Shown one piece after another: positions 33,001 through 46,700 of a DNA stretch of 63,545 bases (its first letter is position 1; the number at the start of each line of letters is the position of its first letter). The stretch spans positions 1-63,545 of the forward strand of contig LVLI01000343.1 of assembly GCA_001687465.1 (NCBI GenBank), read 5' to 3'. Below the pieces are notes generated by a model. That model did not search any database, was not told where the DNA came from, and saw only the letters and a list, made by a program, of their open reading frames with translations. The translations under genes and the position numbers were made by a program. The stretch is from Halocafeteria seosinensis (Eukaryota > Sar > Bigyra > Bicosoecida).

Positions 33001-34609
33001 TGCCACGGCAACCCTATTGGGAGACGAAGAAAACGCAGGAGATGAGGAGTGTGAATGGGATGTGCTTGCTCGAGACTCAATAAACGAAGGGGTTCCGAAA
33101 GATGCGTTGTATGAGTATTGGCACCGCCTCAGAATTGCCCGTGATAAAGAGATGTGCCAAGAATACTCCCGCGCTGAAAGGGAGCTACAAGCCCGAATAA
33201 CGATAACCGAAAAAGCCGCGATGCAAGGCCGCAGTAATGGTCAGTACAGCTGCCATGCTTGGGAGGACTATGGGGAATTCTGTGCTCGATGTTTCAAGAG
33301 GGATCACGCGGCTGATGCTTTCAAGGAGGCTGTTTCAATTGATAGCACGAGGGTTTCAAGTCTGCTGTGCTTGGGTTGCATAGAACTCGAACGGGGAAAC
33401 CATAGCAACGGCTGCACGTTTCTGAAGGCAGTGGTTCGGGTATTGCACGGGGGTTTGCATCCACAGCAGTCGTCTAGTATCAAGAGCGCGGAGCAAAGAA
33501 ATATTCATGATGCGGAAGCCATATCTTTGACTCTTCAAAGTTTGGTTGGGCCTTCCGTAAACAATTCTACATCGGAAGAATCGGCTTCATTGTTACGCCA
33601 AGCGGTGGAGGTGAAATGTAATCTCAGTTACGAGGAAACAGCGGTTGACGACTACGAAGCCGCCGTAATGGAGGTGTACCTACTGGTGGCGCAATTCTGT
33701 TCGCGGTTAAACTGTGTTTGCATGCAACAGTTGTGTGTTGGACACAGTGAAGAAATTTCAAAAGACCTTCATACAGATACAAGCACAAGATGCCGTTTGC
33801 TTGTAGGCAGAGCGGAACTGAAGCTCCGGCTAATCCAGCGGGCATTCATGGCTTCTTCCCATATGGACGACAAGGAAACAAAGGCCAATTTCAAAGATCT
33901 GGAGGAGGCAATGCGTACAACGGTGGAATTGGATTCTAACAATCTTCGTGCATGGAGGTATCTTGGTTTTCTCTATGTATACGGAGGTGACTCGAAGAAG
34001 GGTCTGGAATACTTGCACCAGTCAGTTGTAGACTGGGAAGACACATTTTCATCCATAGAAAATTTGGGTTTTGCTCACATAGAAGAGCGCACCCCAGAGT
34101 TAGACTATACTCAACTGGAGTTAGTTGAAACGGCGAATAGAATAGCTAGATTAAATATGTGCACGGGTGAAGCATCCTCCGTTGCTGATGCCAAGAAGAT
34201 TTTTTTGCGCATTGCCAAGGCTACAAAGTTTGCTAGTTCGTGGTGCGGAGCAGGCGAAGCGTCTCTTCTACTCGGTCATCTAGTGCATGCCGAAGCTGCT
34301 CTGGATGAGTCTTCCCGAATGGACTCTTCTGATCCGGTGACCTGGGCTGTCATGGCGAGATTCTGGCTTACGAGTTCCCCTCCTCAAATGGAGGAAGCCG
34401 CTCAATCCATTGACAAGTGTTTGAATTTGCAAGTTCTGCCACAGTACCCGCGACATCGGGAAGCGCTGGAAGAGACAGTAAAGGAGTACATGAGGCGTGG
34501 CAGATTTCAAATGGCCCGCTCCATTTGCGAAGCGGTACTAAAACAAGTACCGTCCGACACGTTTGAGCGCTTGGTTGATGAATGCAAGGCTCGTGAACGG
34601 GCCCAATAG
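30063..34609 (+). CDS. CFAP70-like ciliary TPR protein
   Basis: Exons 30063-30578, 30650-32287, 32347-32792 and 32851-34609 encode 1,452 residues. CFAP70 (TTC18) is an axonemal protein tied to outer dynein arms, with an N-terminal non-TPR region and C-terminal TPRs. Here the start MPPKGRPSSKGSKGK is the basic lead common in axonemal proteins. The N-half has beta-rich segments and a very Lys/Gly-rich linker near 32025-32145. The last exon holds TPR-like units (AWEDYGEFCARCFKRDHAADAFKEA around 33255-33330; AWRYLGFLYVYGGDSKKGLEYL around 33950-34010; a final one near 34470-34560). The assignment rests on overall plan and the DYGEFC TPR, not on close identity, so another large ciliary TPR protein remains possible. 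Its end faces the giant gene 121 bp away. Confidence 0.62.
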
Positions 34610-34730
34610 TGTCGACAAATACTTAGGACAAATTTCAAAGCGAGGAAGTGTCGATACATTTTAGAAGATACACACTTAAGACATTAAACTTACTCGCTTC
34701 GCTGTCTAGCTCATATATATACTAGATTAC
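34610..34730. other. convergent 3' ends
   Basis: 121 nt shared by the 3' ends of the CFAP70-like gene and the giant minus-strand gene. It is AT-rich and includes a short tatatata tract near 34714-34721. Confidence 0.4.
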
Positions 34731-37700
34731 CTAGTCTTCTGCATAGACGGGAAGCCAACTCTTGTCATCGTCTATTTCATTCTCATACCAGACGGAAGAG
34801 AACAAGGACTTGCGTACCCACCCTTCGGCGAGTGGAGCGCCGTCGTCGTCGTAAGGGCCATGAGTAAAGATGTTATTTTTCATCTCCTCGATACGACGTT
34901 CCCGGATATCGGCAGGAAGGTCGTCTGGTATCTCGTTTACAAACGTCTCCTCATTCTCCACATCTATACTGCTTTCCGATGTTTCGACACTGAGACCTCT
35001 GTATATGCTTGGGCGGGTTTGTCTCCTTAGGGTCTCAAGCTCTTCGACTAGCTTGTTATAGCGATCTTTCAATTCCTGCCACTTTTCGCCGTCCGGAGCT
35101 TCTTCTGATTTAGGTAAAGTTTTGAGTTTTTCCTTATCTGGTGCAACGGAAACCTTTTTGATGACCGCAGGGTTATTGCTGAACGACATTATTGGATTTT
35201 TCATGATCTGGCGGCCACTCGATGTCTGTGAGTACATTGGGTTGGACATAACGGGAGTCATGGCCTTAGTTTCATCTTCACGTGAAACGGAGCGAGATTT
35301 CGTCCTACCCCTTCCAGCCTCTAATTTCTGTTTGAATTGTTTCATGGATTCATCCTTGCCTGTTGCCTCAAGTATATCCCATACCAGGACCGCAAGGAAA
35401 TACAAGGTGGATATCACTAGAATGAGTATTATGACGGCAGTCAAAAATGAGTGCGCGCCGGAGCCAGACTCCAAACCCGACTCGAACACTACTCCCGAGA
35501 GTGCCACGCAAAGACCACTGGATAGTAAAGCAGCCTCTACTGTATTGTAGTTAAGCATGAACGTTTTTGCCTTATCTGCATTTGTTGTTGATGCCTCGCG
35601 TTTCCGACGCTTCTTCATGTCGCTGGAGCGTCGCGCTAACAGTTTCCCAATAGTATTGTTGATAGCAATATAAGTAGTGTCCTTTTCAACCACTTTCTTG
35701 TGGAAGTCTAAAAGTACTTGCTCGTTGTCTTTCTGTCCCATATAAGGCTGAAATTTCACTTGAAGTATACAGTTACAGAAAAATATAAAAAGAACGAAGG
35801 CCATCTCGAAGGCGGGATTACTCCTGAACAGAAGACTGGCAATTGCGATGAAGAATTTTCGAAATAGTACCACCAGTATCCAAATACTGTACCATGGTTT
35901 GAATTGGAAATAAATACTAGATAAAGAAGATCTCACTGAGTAACACCGAGGATTTGTGTTAAAGTCGTCTCCCAGACCATGTGCACGAAGTAATTGATCC
36001 TCGATGATGGCAGATTGATATGTCATCAGCAGGTAGATTATTAGCGCAACGAACCCAAATGTGTACAGCATGAGTAGAATTATGGCCCACGGCAACAAAG
36101 TTTGATGTACACCTCCGTCTTTCCCACAGCTTTCGAAAACAACTTGGAGGTACGATTCTCCGTTTGAAGTGTCTAACGGTGAGCAGTTTAGTGCATCGAA
36201 AATAGTCCTTGTTGAGTATGTATAAAAATAGTAGAGGATTGCCAGAGAAAGATTGATGAGCACCGGTAGGTGTGAACACAGTCCTGTCTTGTGTCCTTTC
36301 AGTCGTTTCAGCAATGCGAGAGCTCCATGGAACACAGCGACACATACAAGCATTAGTAGGGGGAACAATTGTATTATCGTCCACTTCGTGGTATAAGGGA
36401 ACTCAGGGGCATAGCATCCCGGCGTAACAAGTTCCACATTCAAATACGATATTGACAGTCCGAACGATAGATTTGCAATGCTCGATGGCCATTGTATGGA
36501 GCTCCTCGCAAGCATCGAGACTATCTGTAGATAGTCTATTCCTAGGCTTAGGGATGGCAATTTAATCGCTCGGTGCTGGAGAAAGTAGCCTACAATGCAG
36601 CTTCCTATCATAACGAGAAGAAAGAAAAGCAACAATACTTCTTTTCCCTGGGGACACTTCTTGCATTCTCCTTGTACTTTGAAGTGCGTTCCATGGACAC
36701 ATTCAGCACACCGCTCCCCGGTGTAACCAGTACTGCAAGTGTTGTTAGCGCGACAAGCTTCTGGAGGATCACAAGGTATCAGATAATTGCATTCAGTTGA
36801 TTTACTGCAGTCGACTCCACTCAGAGCTGAAGTTGAATGGTTGCGTGCATTGTAATACCCCGGTTTGGCCCAAGCTCGCGTTCCATCACATACCGCTCCT
36901 TCCATACACTCTACACAGATATTATTCAATGATCCGAAAAAGCCAACAGGACATCTCGCTTGGAGTGAAAACTTTTGACTGCTTAAGCCACGAATCTTTA
37001 CAACGATGGACTTTCTCCCGACAGGCATAGGGAGACTTTCACAACTCAGGGTAGGCTCCGAGAAATTATCTACCGGAGTCCTCCATGAAGCTCCCTGACA
37101 AGGTTCCCCGCCTATCGTGATCACTGGTATCGAGTGTACGTCACCGAAACCTTTGCCAAACACTTCGATGATCCCACCTTGGGCATCAATAGGAGATGGC
37201 TGTACTTTTGTGATCCACGGCAAGCTATAAGTTATTGGGCGGGAAGCAATCCGAGGGTCGTGCAACGTCTTAACAGCCACGGCCAAGCTAGTACCGAAAA
37301 TGTCCATATTCTTCAGTGACGGAATTCCAGGAAGGAAGCAATTTATGGCATGCATATCATGACGATATGGCAGGAACTGTTCTCCTTTGACAGTAACAGT
37401 CTCTCCCCCTTCCCACTCTCCTACCCTACTACGAAGGAATTTCCCGTTGTGATTGTGCAATGGGGTTGTGTCGCAGTTTAGCCCCTCATCAAAAGCTTTG
37501 TTAATGTTTTCCTCTTCTAGAGATATGATTTTGACTGAAGTACCCTTCTTCCACTTCTTCGGATCACTGGCAAAAGCAGTATCAGGAGCTATTGGAGGCA
37601 AGAAAGCCATGCCAAGTATCTCCAGGTAGCTCTGTCCGCAGAGTACCCTCCCTTGTAGAGTCTCCCCACATTTAGAAGGAGTGTTCCAAGAACCCCTTGT

Positions 37701-40700
37701 GGACAACTCCGCGTCCCGTTTCTTGACGGCTTCCACGGTAGGAGTTAAGTCCGCAATTGCGGGTGCTCTATAGGAGATTTCTGCAAAGTCTCTGTCACTG
37801 TTTTGGAAGATTGCTACAGAACCACCAAAGAATAAACGTAGCTTTAGTTTGTAACCAGATCCTTTTGGGAGAACTGAACTTGCTTGCGTGCTCGCTGAAG
37901 TACTTAGTGTGCTTCGATATAGTAGCACGTCTCCTTCAGTTCCTGCCGCAGATATAGCAATGAATCCATCTTCCGAGAAATTTTCTCCTTCCCACATTGC
38001 CACTGCTTCAACTTCATTATCAATAGGGTCTACACTTAGCTGGAATGACTTAATAATTGCATCCTTATAAGAGTAAGTGGCTTCTGCACAATCTTCTCCC
38101 AGTCCACACACAGCTTGCCAACTGTGTATAGTTTTCCCAACCACTAGACTCACCTTGTAGTTACCACCGCTTCCTGGGGGCATCTGGCAAGTTATAAAAC
38201 TATGCTCGTTGTCTGTGATGGCGCAATTCACTTCGATTCGGCGCTCAACATCGGCTGTATCGTTTGTGACAAATTTTGATAGTGCTACCTGAATCGGCGA
38301 ACCACGTGGTCCAAAGTTTTTCCCGTAGATTGTTAAGGTTCCACCTGTGATATCCATCATTTTCGGGACGAAAGGGGAAAATAGACTAGACGGAGGTCCT
38401 TGGATCACCGGTTGTTTGTACGAAAACCGTGTCATACCGTCATTAAGCTCCTGATTTGCAATGATGATACGCAGTTGCCAGTTTCGGCCGTAGAAAGGTG
38501 GGAACCAAAGCACAAAATGATTACTACTCCACTCATATAATGCAATAGCATTGCTAGGCTTGCTTGCCGGGGTAGAAGAAACAAGTAGTGCCTCTTGGTC
38601 GTCCTCAGCGGAAACAATTATGACGAAGGCGTCACTCCATTCCTCCTTCGATATTTGCGTCCCGTCACCAAGATTTTCGCCGTCGAAGGACACAAGCTCC
38701 CCTTCTGTAGCAATCCCATCAATTTTACTTTCGCTCTGTAAACCCCTGGAGCCTTTCTTAACTAGGCTCGGTGCTCCATATTGTGCCTTGAAGAACCCAC
38801 TCGAAGTACCCTCATTTAGTACTTCAACTATTGCCTCACCGATTCCAGCGGGAACTCGACAGGATAACTCGTACAGGCCCTGAGCTGAATCAATAAGAGT
38901 AATCCTTTTCCCAACTTCGTTCGGAATCACAACACATTCGTGACGCCCGTAGAAAGGGATCCGAAAGAGAACGAAGATATTTTCCGTCCACTCCTTCCCT
39001 TGGATGGTAAGGACGCTGGAGCCGTCAGTGTTGAGATCTGTTTCAAGAACTCCGTCTTCATTTTGTCCTATAATTGTTGGCTGTAGAGGGTTCCACGTTG
39101 TAGAGTTCTCGGTCTTGTCGCCGAATTCGTCTTCTACAGTTATCGAAATTGGATCCAGTTGCGCCCCTACAAACCTGCAGTGAATCTCCTTTTGAGGTAC
39201 CACCATGGAACAGTTGCTGCTGATGCTCAGTCCTGAGGTACTCTGCGTGGTGACAGTAGGATTGAATCCTAAATTTTCGCCAATTAACTTCATTAGAGGT
39301 CTATTGGATAAATGATTGTTCTCTTCGTCAAATTTTGGGCGGGACGAAAGATCTATCTTCTTAAACTGGAACACGTCGGAATCTCCACTGGCGGCTACGA
39401 AAGTGCCCGCCGAGCTTCGGATCCGGAACTTTAGCTCGGCCTGAGGGAAGCTCTTTTCAATCATTTCAAAACGAATTTTGGCACTGTTCTGGCCGTTTTC
39501 GAAACTCAACTTGTTTTGCTCGATCCTTTCGACTTCATTGTTCTCCACATCCAGGATCTGAATGGTCAGCAGTTCTCTGGGCCCTAGTTCTCTAGCACTA
39601 ATCTCAACAGTAAATCCACCACCTTTATTGCCTGATAAAGGGAATACCGAGGTAAGCACGGGACGAGAGTAGCTCAACGTAACGCTAGTATTTATCTCAG
39701 ACACTTGTTCACTGACGGAGATCTGTGGAAAGAGAGGACCGCCGATTCCCAGTGGTGACTTGCAGAGTAGTATTCTATGCGGCGATACCATAGAGCAGCT
39801 AGCGATGTCAACCTGAAAATTCAAACCAAATTCCTGATTTACCAGAACCAAGAAATCGAATGCTCCAATATCAGTACCTAGGCTTTCAGCCACAAATGTA
39901 ATATCTTGAAACCCATCAGGAGACAATTGCACATCAAACTCCGGCTCGAGGAATGCCCTACTTATCCTAGGCCTTGAATAGCTGATAAGAGGAAGGATAT
40001 TTGATTGGTTCGCCACTGTAATTTCAATGTTGAGGTGCATCCCGGATCCTGGTACGGATACACACTCAATACGTTCATGGCTTAGTACATAGCAGTTTTC
40101 AGCGACAAACGACTGTGAAGAGGAGAAATACTTTACGCTCTGAAGGTATTGTATGCCTGCCGGCCCAAAGTTTTCTCCTATCAATTCCAGTTTCTGGCCC
40201 CCAATGGTAAATAGATCAGTAGCTGTGTCGTCAACAAAATGCTTAAGTAGCCTTGGTGGTTGGTAGGATAGTGTTGCATCGGTATTGATGGTAATTGCCT
40301 CATCATTTAGGAAATATTGAAGATTGTAGCCTTCTCCCGCGCCAGCAGGTACGACACAACGCAAGTGCACGTGTGACACCAACACCTCGCAGGGCCCAGC
40401 TTCGATATAAGTTTTATCGCCACGTAGAGATACTCTGAGCGTGTCAGTATCGGATCCAATGCCCGCGCCGAACACCTCTAGTACTCCACCTTTGGTTGGG
40501 ACACTTTGAGGACTAAACTGTTGGATGTAAGAGTCGCCGAAGTTAAGCCCGCTCTGAAACTCAGTTGAGACTCTTGTTCCAAAAGAGATAACAAAGTGAA
40601 TATCTCTACCGAATCCTGCAATAGTCGTGCATCTAACAAGCCCAATTTGTGACATGGTGCATTCAACGGCATCGAATTTAGTTGGACTCTCTCTTGGACC

Positions 40701-43700
40701 ATACTGTACGCTAGTTAGCTCAGAAGAAACACCAGCATTCCTGACCACCAATTCTATGTCATCCCCGCCGGCTGGTGAGAGTGAATCCGGATTCCCAGTA
40801 ACAACGGTAACGTTTTTGATTTCTGGTAAAGCCAGTTCAATGGATGAAATTGTTGTTATATCCTTGAATGGAGTAGGAAGGGAGTTGACTACAGCACGAA
40901 TCTTCAGCTGCCCCACCGGTCTCTGACGAGGAAGCGCACACGTAGCTGTTTCGGGAGTTTGGCGTTCGCATTGTAATGAGTTTGTCCAAGAAGTATCCTC
41001 TGAAGCAATTTCCAATGACACAGGAAGTGTCCTTGATACCACGTTTTCCAATTGGATTTCGAGCACCTGGTTGGTATGGCTCCTCAAGACATTGTCCTCC
41101 AACAAGCGCACTGCTTTCAAACCAGCTGAGAAGTACGTGAAAAGCGAGAAGGAAGTTGAATTTGCCATGAACGTATTGTTGAACTCCATTGCGAGGCCAA
41201 ACGTGCCACCTTCCCCGGGTACAGTGCGGCAATTAACCCTTTCGTTAGTCAAAGAGGATCGGAAACAATTCGTTGCTTGAAACAACATTGGCTGGTCTTC
41301 GGTTCCATACCACACAGTTATAGGTACTGTTCCATAGTCTGCCTCAGATAATCCTTGGTGAAGCATCCATGAGGCCTCTGCTCTGGATCCTGGGATGGGG
41401 CCTATGTCCTTTCCAAGGAGGACGAAGTCATGGCCTCCGGATGAAGGAAAGTGGGGAATGCCCTCCGAGATGCAAGGACTAGTGAAGTTACAAAACTGTT
41501 CCTTCGATACCGTGGGTTCTAAGCTGACAATTTGAATGTCGTTTCTATCTTCGATGGTAATCCTTATAGTCTGAGCGTCCCTGCTTGGTTTCTCGTCGGT
41601 ATCTAGGAGGTCTTTGGCGAGTACAAGCAGCTCTACGAAGTGCACTTCTTCATAATCAAATGCCTGCATGAGCATTAACTCTCCAGACACTTGATCCAAA
41701 TCAAAATGTTTAGAATCCTCTTTAGAGTTTTCTGGGGAAAGTTCATAGATAACGGAACCTCTCGGTCCTTCGTCTTCGTCTGTCGCTCTCAGGACGCCAA
41801 TAATTTCTCCTTCATGCTCATTTTCCGCCAACAACAGATCATCGATAGTTTCGAATGAAGGCGCCGAACCGCTCTGCTGAGAATATACTTCAACCACAAG
41901 TACGGTAGACAGTTGGTGAATGTTTGTCGCCTTTATTCCAAACTCGAAAAACGTAACTTCCCCTAAGGCGCTGGCGTCCACTATGGATATCACAGGAGGG
42001 TCCTTATCGAATTTCAGTTCTAAACTCAAGGATATGGGAGAAATTGTACCATCTTTTAGGTCTACTAGAGTGTACTGTTCAATGATCCCCTCTCTTTCGT
42101 TGGTTGCAAGGAGTAAGTCGCTCTGAGAATATTGCGAAAGGTTCCCAATGGGTGAAAGACTTGTTCCGTCTGAAAATCCCTCAATAAGCATATACTGGAC
42201 TCTTTCAAACTTAAATTTGGGGTGCTTAGGGGCGCGAATCAGTGTAACACTCAAATGGATAATCGAGTACAATCTATCCACGGCATTAAGTGGGCGGTCC
42301 GCCACAGCGATATCCAGGATTACTACCCTGTGGCTTGTATTCCGGAAATCGAGTTCCTCCCCCGCTTTAAGTACTAATGCACTCAATCCATTCTTCTCCT
42401 CGGTAAGTTCATAAATTTCAAGACTTGTGCTCACTACCTCAAAGTAAAGCTTGTCATCTTCAGCGTCCTCTGCAGCGAGTTTGTGAAGTACCTCCCCCGG
42501 TCGTACATCTTCTCTAACCCTAACTTCTGCCGTCTCATTGACGAAATGAGGCTGAGAGTTATTGGTAGAAGTTATGAAAATGGTGGTCTCCAGATCAGCG
42601 ATTTCGTTCTCCTCATTGGACAGGCGTGTAACCAACTGTACGGTATGTCCCGGAAGGAACTCGCTGGTATTTTGCACAAAAATGCCAATATTGTCAGCGT
42701 TGAAGGCACCTCCAAAGCGTTGTTTAAGTACTCTACCATCCAATTTTGTCGCAGGCTTGAAACCAAAAATGTGGCTGCCAAAGGGGTTTCCGATGTACGC
42801 ATTGTTTGGTAAGGTGGGTGACACCTCAAATGAGTGAGACATTCCGGAGACTAAGCGCATAGGCTGAAACTCCCTCTGCAGGAGGATGAGCAACCGTTTA
42901 AGGCCACTGGTTCTTAAGGGATTGAGCTTGTCTTCGACAAGAATATCTATCTCGAAATACGATATCCGAAGTGCTTCAAAGTAGTCTGCATCCGCCATGG
43001 AGATGGTAGCTCCCGCGACATGGAGGAAGCCACTGTGAGAACCGAAAACTTCCAATATATGCGCGTCGGATTTCAAATCAAAAATATTAATCTGGCAAGG
43101 TTCAGGGTCGCTTAAACTGAAACTACACCATTCAGTGAGAGGGTCAGGATTCGTCACCCCCCGAAAATGAATCCGTACCGTGCGAGCCGCACTTTCGGTT
43201 CCAACGCGAACTAAGTGTAAAGAGGAAGCCGGATCATTGTCCCCGAACGCTTTGTGGGGCACAGCATTCTCTGATAGGGTGAGCTTATGACCGACCAGAC
43301 GATATTGTGATTTTACTGACTGCCAAAGAACGGAGGAATCAGTCGGTAGCGCATGGTTGACTTGACAAGATACGGTTTCAGGACTTGCTACGGGAACGAC
43401 ACATGGGCTGAAAATTAGTTCCGGTTCGGAATTTCCAATATGAACGTTAACTTGGAGTCTGAGTGGTGCAAAATCTTGCGACGAAACATGTATCATTGCC
43501 GCATAGGATCGAGTCGTTGTTGGGGCTTCGCTCACGACGACAAATACTTCCTCTGCACAGGACGAGACTACCTCAACACCGATTCTGGAGCCAATCATAA
43601 GCTTGATGAATTCTGTCTCGTTTAACCGTCTAAGGACTTGGTATGAGCAGCGGGAGCTACGTTTGGCAAACGGAATCGTAAAGGATCCCGCAATGACGTT

Positions 43701-46700
43701 GGCCGTCCACTGAGGCACAACAGCATGAATTTCTTCGACATCAGCTTCCAACTTCGAGGGAGAAGGTAACACTTGCACATCCACGGACCCAAGAACTGTT
43801 TGTTCTCCATCATTGCTAGCGCGGACTTCTAAGATATATCTGGGGATATTATGAGCGGTGAAGTCTAGAGGATCGGGGTTACTCAAAGTGAGGTCCCCTG
43901 CGGTAGAAACCGAAAACGGGTTTTGTTCCGATTCGATGGGATTTCGCGTCACAAAGTCTGTAATTGAAGCCATAGAGAACGTAACTCCCTTTATGTTAGT
44001 TTGAATACTTCCAATGAACGTCTGATTGGCGGTTGCCACAAAGAAGCTCTTTTCAGGGACGAAAGCGAACGGGCGTGTGAAAGAAACCCACAGCGAAATC
44101 GACCCTGCAAATTCCTCTAGGTCCACCCGCACAATTATCTGCACTGGGAAATTCGCGGATTGTTTTACCCATTCTTTGCCTGCACATGTCGTCCTCACGA
44201 TTCCTTCACAGTCTACGATCCATCGCTCGCGTTCCTCCAGAGAGTGTTGCTCAGAAATAGAAAATTTGATACCATCCAACTCCTCCCCAAATACTTCAAC
44301 CGCGGAGACAGCGTCGAATTGCTGAGTATCAACGCTGACACTACCATTTTTCGCCGAAAGTATCGGATCAGGTATACGCTGAACATCCAGGAGAACTGTA
44401 GCTTCATCTTTCAGTCCTTGCTGCCCAATAGCCTGGACGGTGCCATTGAGCCTCATATTTCTTTGTTCAAAATTAAACAAGTCCTTGCTTTGGAGTGTGA
44501 TGTTTCCATTTTCATCAACCTTTATCCAATGTTGTTGCGGGTGTCCATGCAGTTCCAAGACATACTTCTTTATGCTGGTGTTGTTGCGTGATATTGCACG
44601 GGTAGTCCCTATGACTCCTCCTATGGGAGTAGACATGGACACAGACATCCGGTACACTTCTTGGTCGAAACTTGGAGGGCGGTTAACAAACGTAAGTGCC
44701 ACCTCAGAAGGCCACACGGTGACATTGTTACCGCGGCCGATGAAAAACAGCAAGTCGTGAATCGGCTTCGAGAAGAAATCCAGCTGTGCATCATTCCTCA
44801 GGGTCACTCTCCTGTCTGCGCCAATGGTAAAGAAATTACTAACTAATGACACGTCGTGTGACAACACCGGGTAATCCGGAATCTGCTCGAAGGGTGAAGT
44901 ATTTTCTGAAAGCTTCACGGAGGATGGTATCCCAGTGCTTGCAATATCGAGAAGGTCTTTCTGTTCCATCACACGTACTGACATAACTGAAAGAGCCATT
45001 GGTTTCTCGGCAACAAGAAGAGCCATCTCAAATCCAATATTGTTTGAAGTCGCATTCAACGAGCGCTTAAGGAATGGCAACGAATCATCATCGATCTCCA
45101 ATAGCCGTAGATCTGGGGAAAGTTGACAAATGTAGGCTACCTTAGTGACTCCCTTTTCTATCCTTAATTTACGATCTAGGTCAACACGCGACACATCCAT
45201 ACTCAGTATTGGCGCGGATTCATCGAGTGAGAACACCGAGACTACATCATTTCCTGGGGCTAAGCTAACACCGTAGTAGGTGATACCTCCCTGACTACTG
45301 CCGCTCCACGACTTCGTTACGTTTTTGTATTCGAGAACAAGTTCAAGAGTACTACTCTTAGGCAAAGTATTGATCCGGAAAACAACTGCCTCTTCATCAA
45401 CAGACTCAATTTTGATCAGCACGTCAGTGACACTAATCGATTGCTGAATGTGTATGCGATAAGAATGACCCGTTTTCATCATTGCTTCGTCTCTGCTGCT
45501 GCACTGCTCTGACGTTGCGACGAGTGTCCCATCTTGCGGAAGGATAGGCAGCGGCGATTGCTTCAAAAGTACGCCTTTATACTCTGCAGAGACAACAACT
45601 TCTTCAGGATGCATAAATGGCTGGTCATCACGAGGCTCAGCAACAATGATATCCTGTACCTCCACCAACTCATTAAATCTGGTTGCAAAGCATCGAAACC
45701 ACAGCAAGGTATCGGGAGCCAACATTCCTTTCAGAGTTGTTTGAGATTCAATGAAACTTGTTGTCTCGTTGCTACCCTGTAGACTACATGTGGTTTTTTC
45801 TAATATAGGTTGAGTAGCGAATTGTAACTGCTGCCGGAATTCTTCTCCTTCTGCCCGCAGTAACACCACGGAAATCTCCGTGTCAAGGGGTAGGGGGAAA
45901 ATTGTAACTTCAAACTGAAAGAAATGGTCACGATCGGTTCCGTCGACTATCAATCCAACCTCGGTTGATATTGCCCTTGATAAGTTTGCGGCCAGAAGTC
46001 CCTCTGATATCCCAATGGCGAAGTTCTGCGCATCCCAAGTAATCAACTGTTGACCAAAGGCAATAGATACTGCCGCAACAGAAGAAAGATTACCGACCAA
46101 GATTGGCCGCGGTATTACGTCTATATTCCCCGCATACAGTTCCGTATGTGCATCTGAAACAGTCAGAGTATGTACCGGTTGATTTTCATTCAGTTCTATC
46201 GACACATGAAGTACTGCTACCGAGGTTCTGTCCCATTCATCCACAAGTTGTACAGACAACGTGTCCTCCACGGGGAATTCTAGCGTAGAGTTCTCAGAAA
46301 CGGAGAGTTGTCCAATGAGAGGGTCGCTGATGTAAAAGTGAGAGTCTTCAGAAATGACGGAAAAATTCAGTCGACGGAAGAACGCCCCCGCATGATCAAC
46401 GAAACGATCCTGATAAAGCCAAGTAATCGGCACTGACCTTGAGTTTAATGTTGTGGAAATAACGAAAGAATTCTTTGAGAATCTTGCCCAAGGTCTTGAA
46501 TAACTTATATCCAGTGAATATAATTGCCTAGATTCCCTTGCGAAAAGGTACACCGTAACTAGTTCCAATAATTTACAACGAGAACTCGGAAGAGGTGCGA
46601 GAGTGCCGGCATCCATTGCAAAACATGGGTCATTGGTCACGAACGTCAACTCAGTTTGTTGAGGGAGTGCAGAAAGGTGCACCTTAGATTCACTGGAAAC

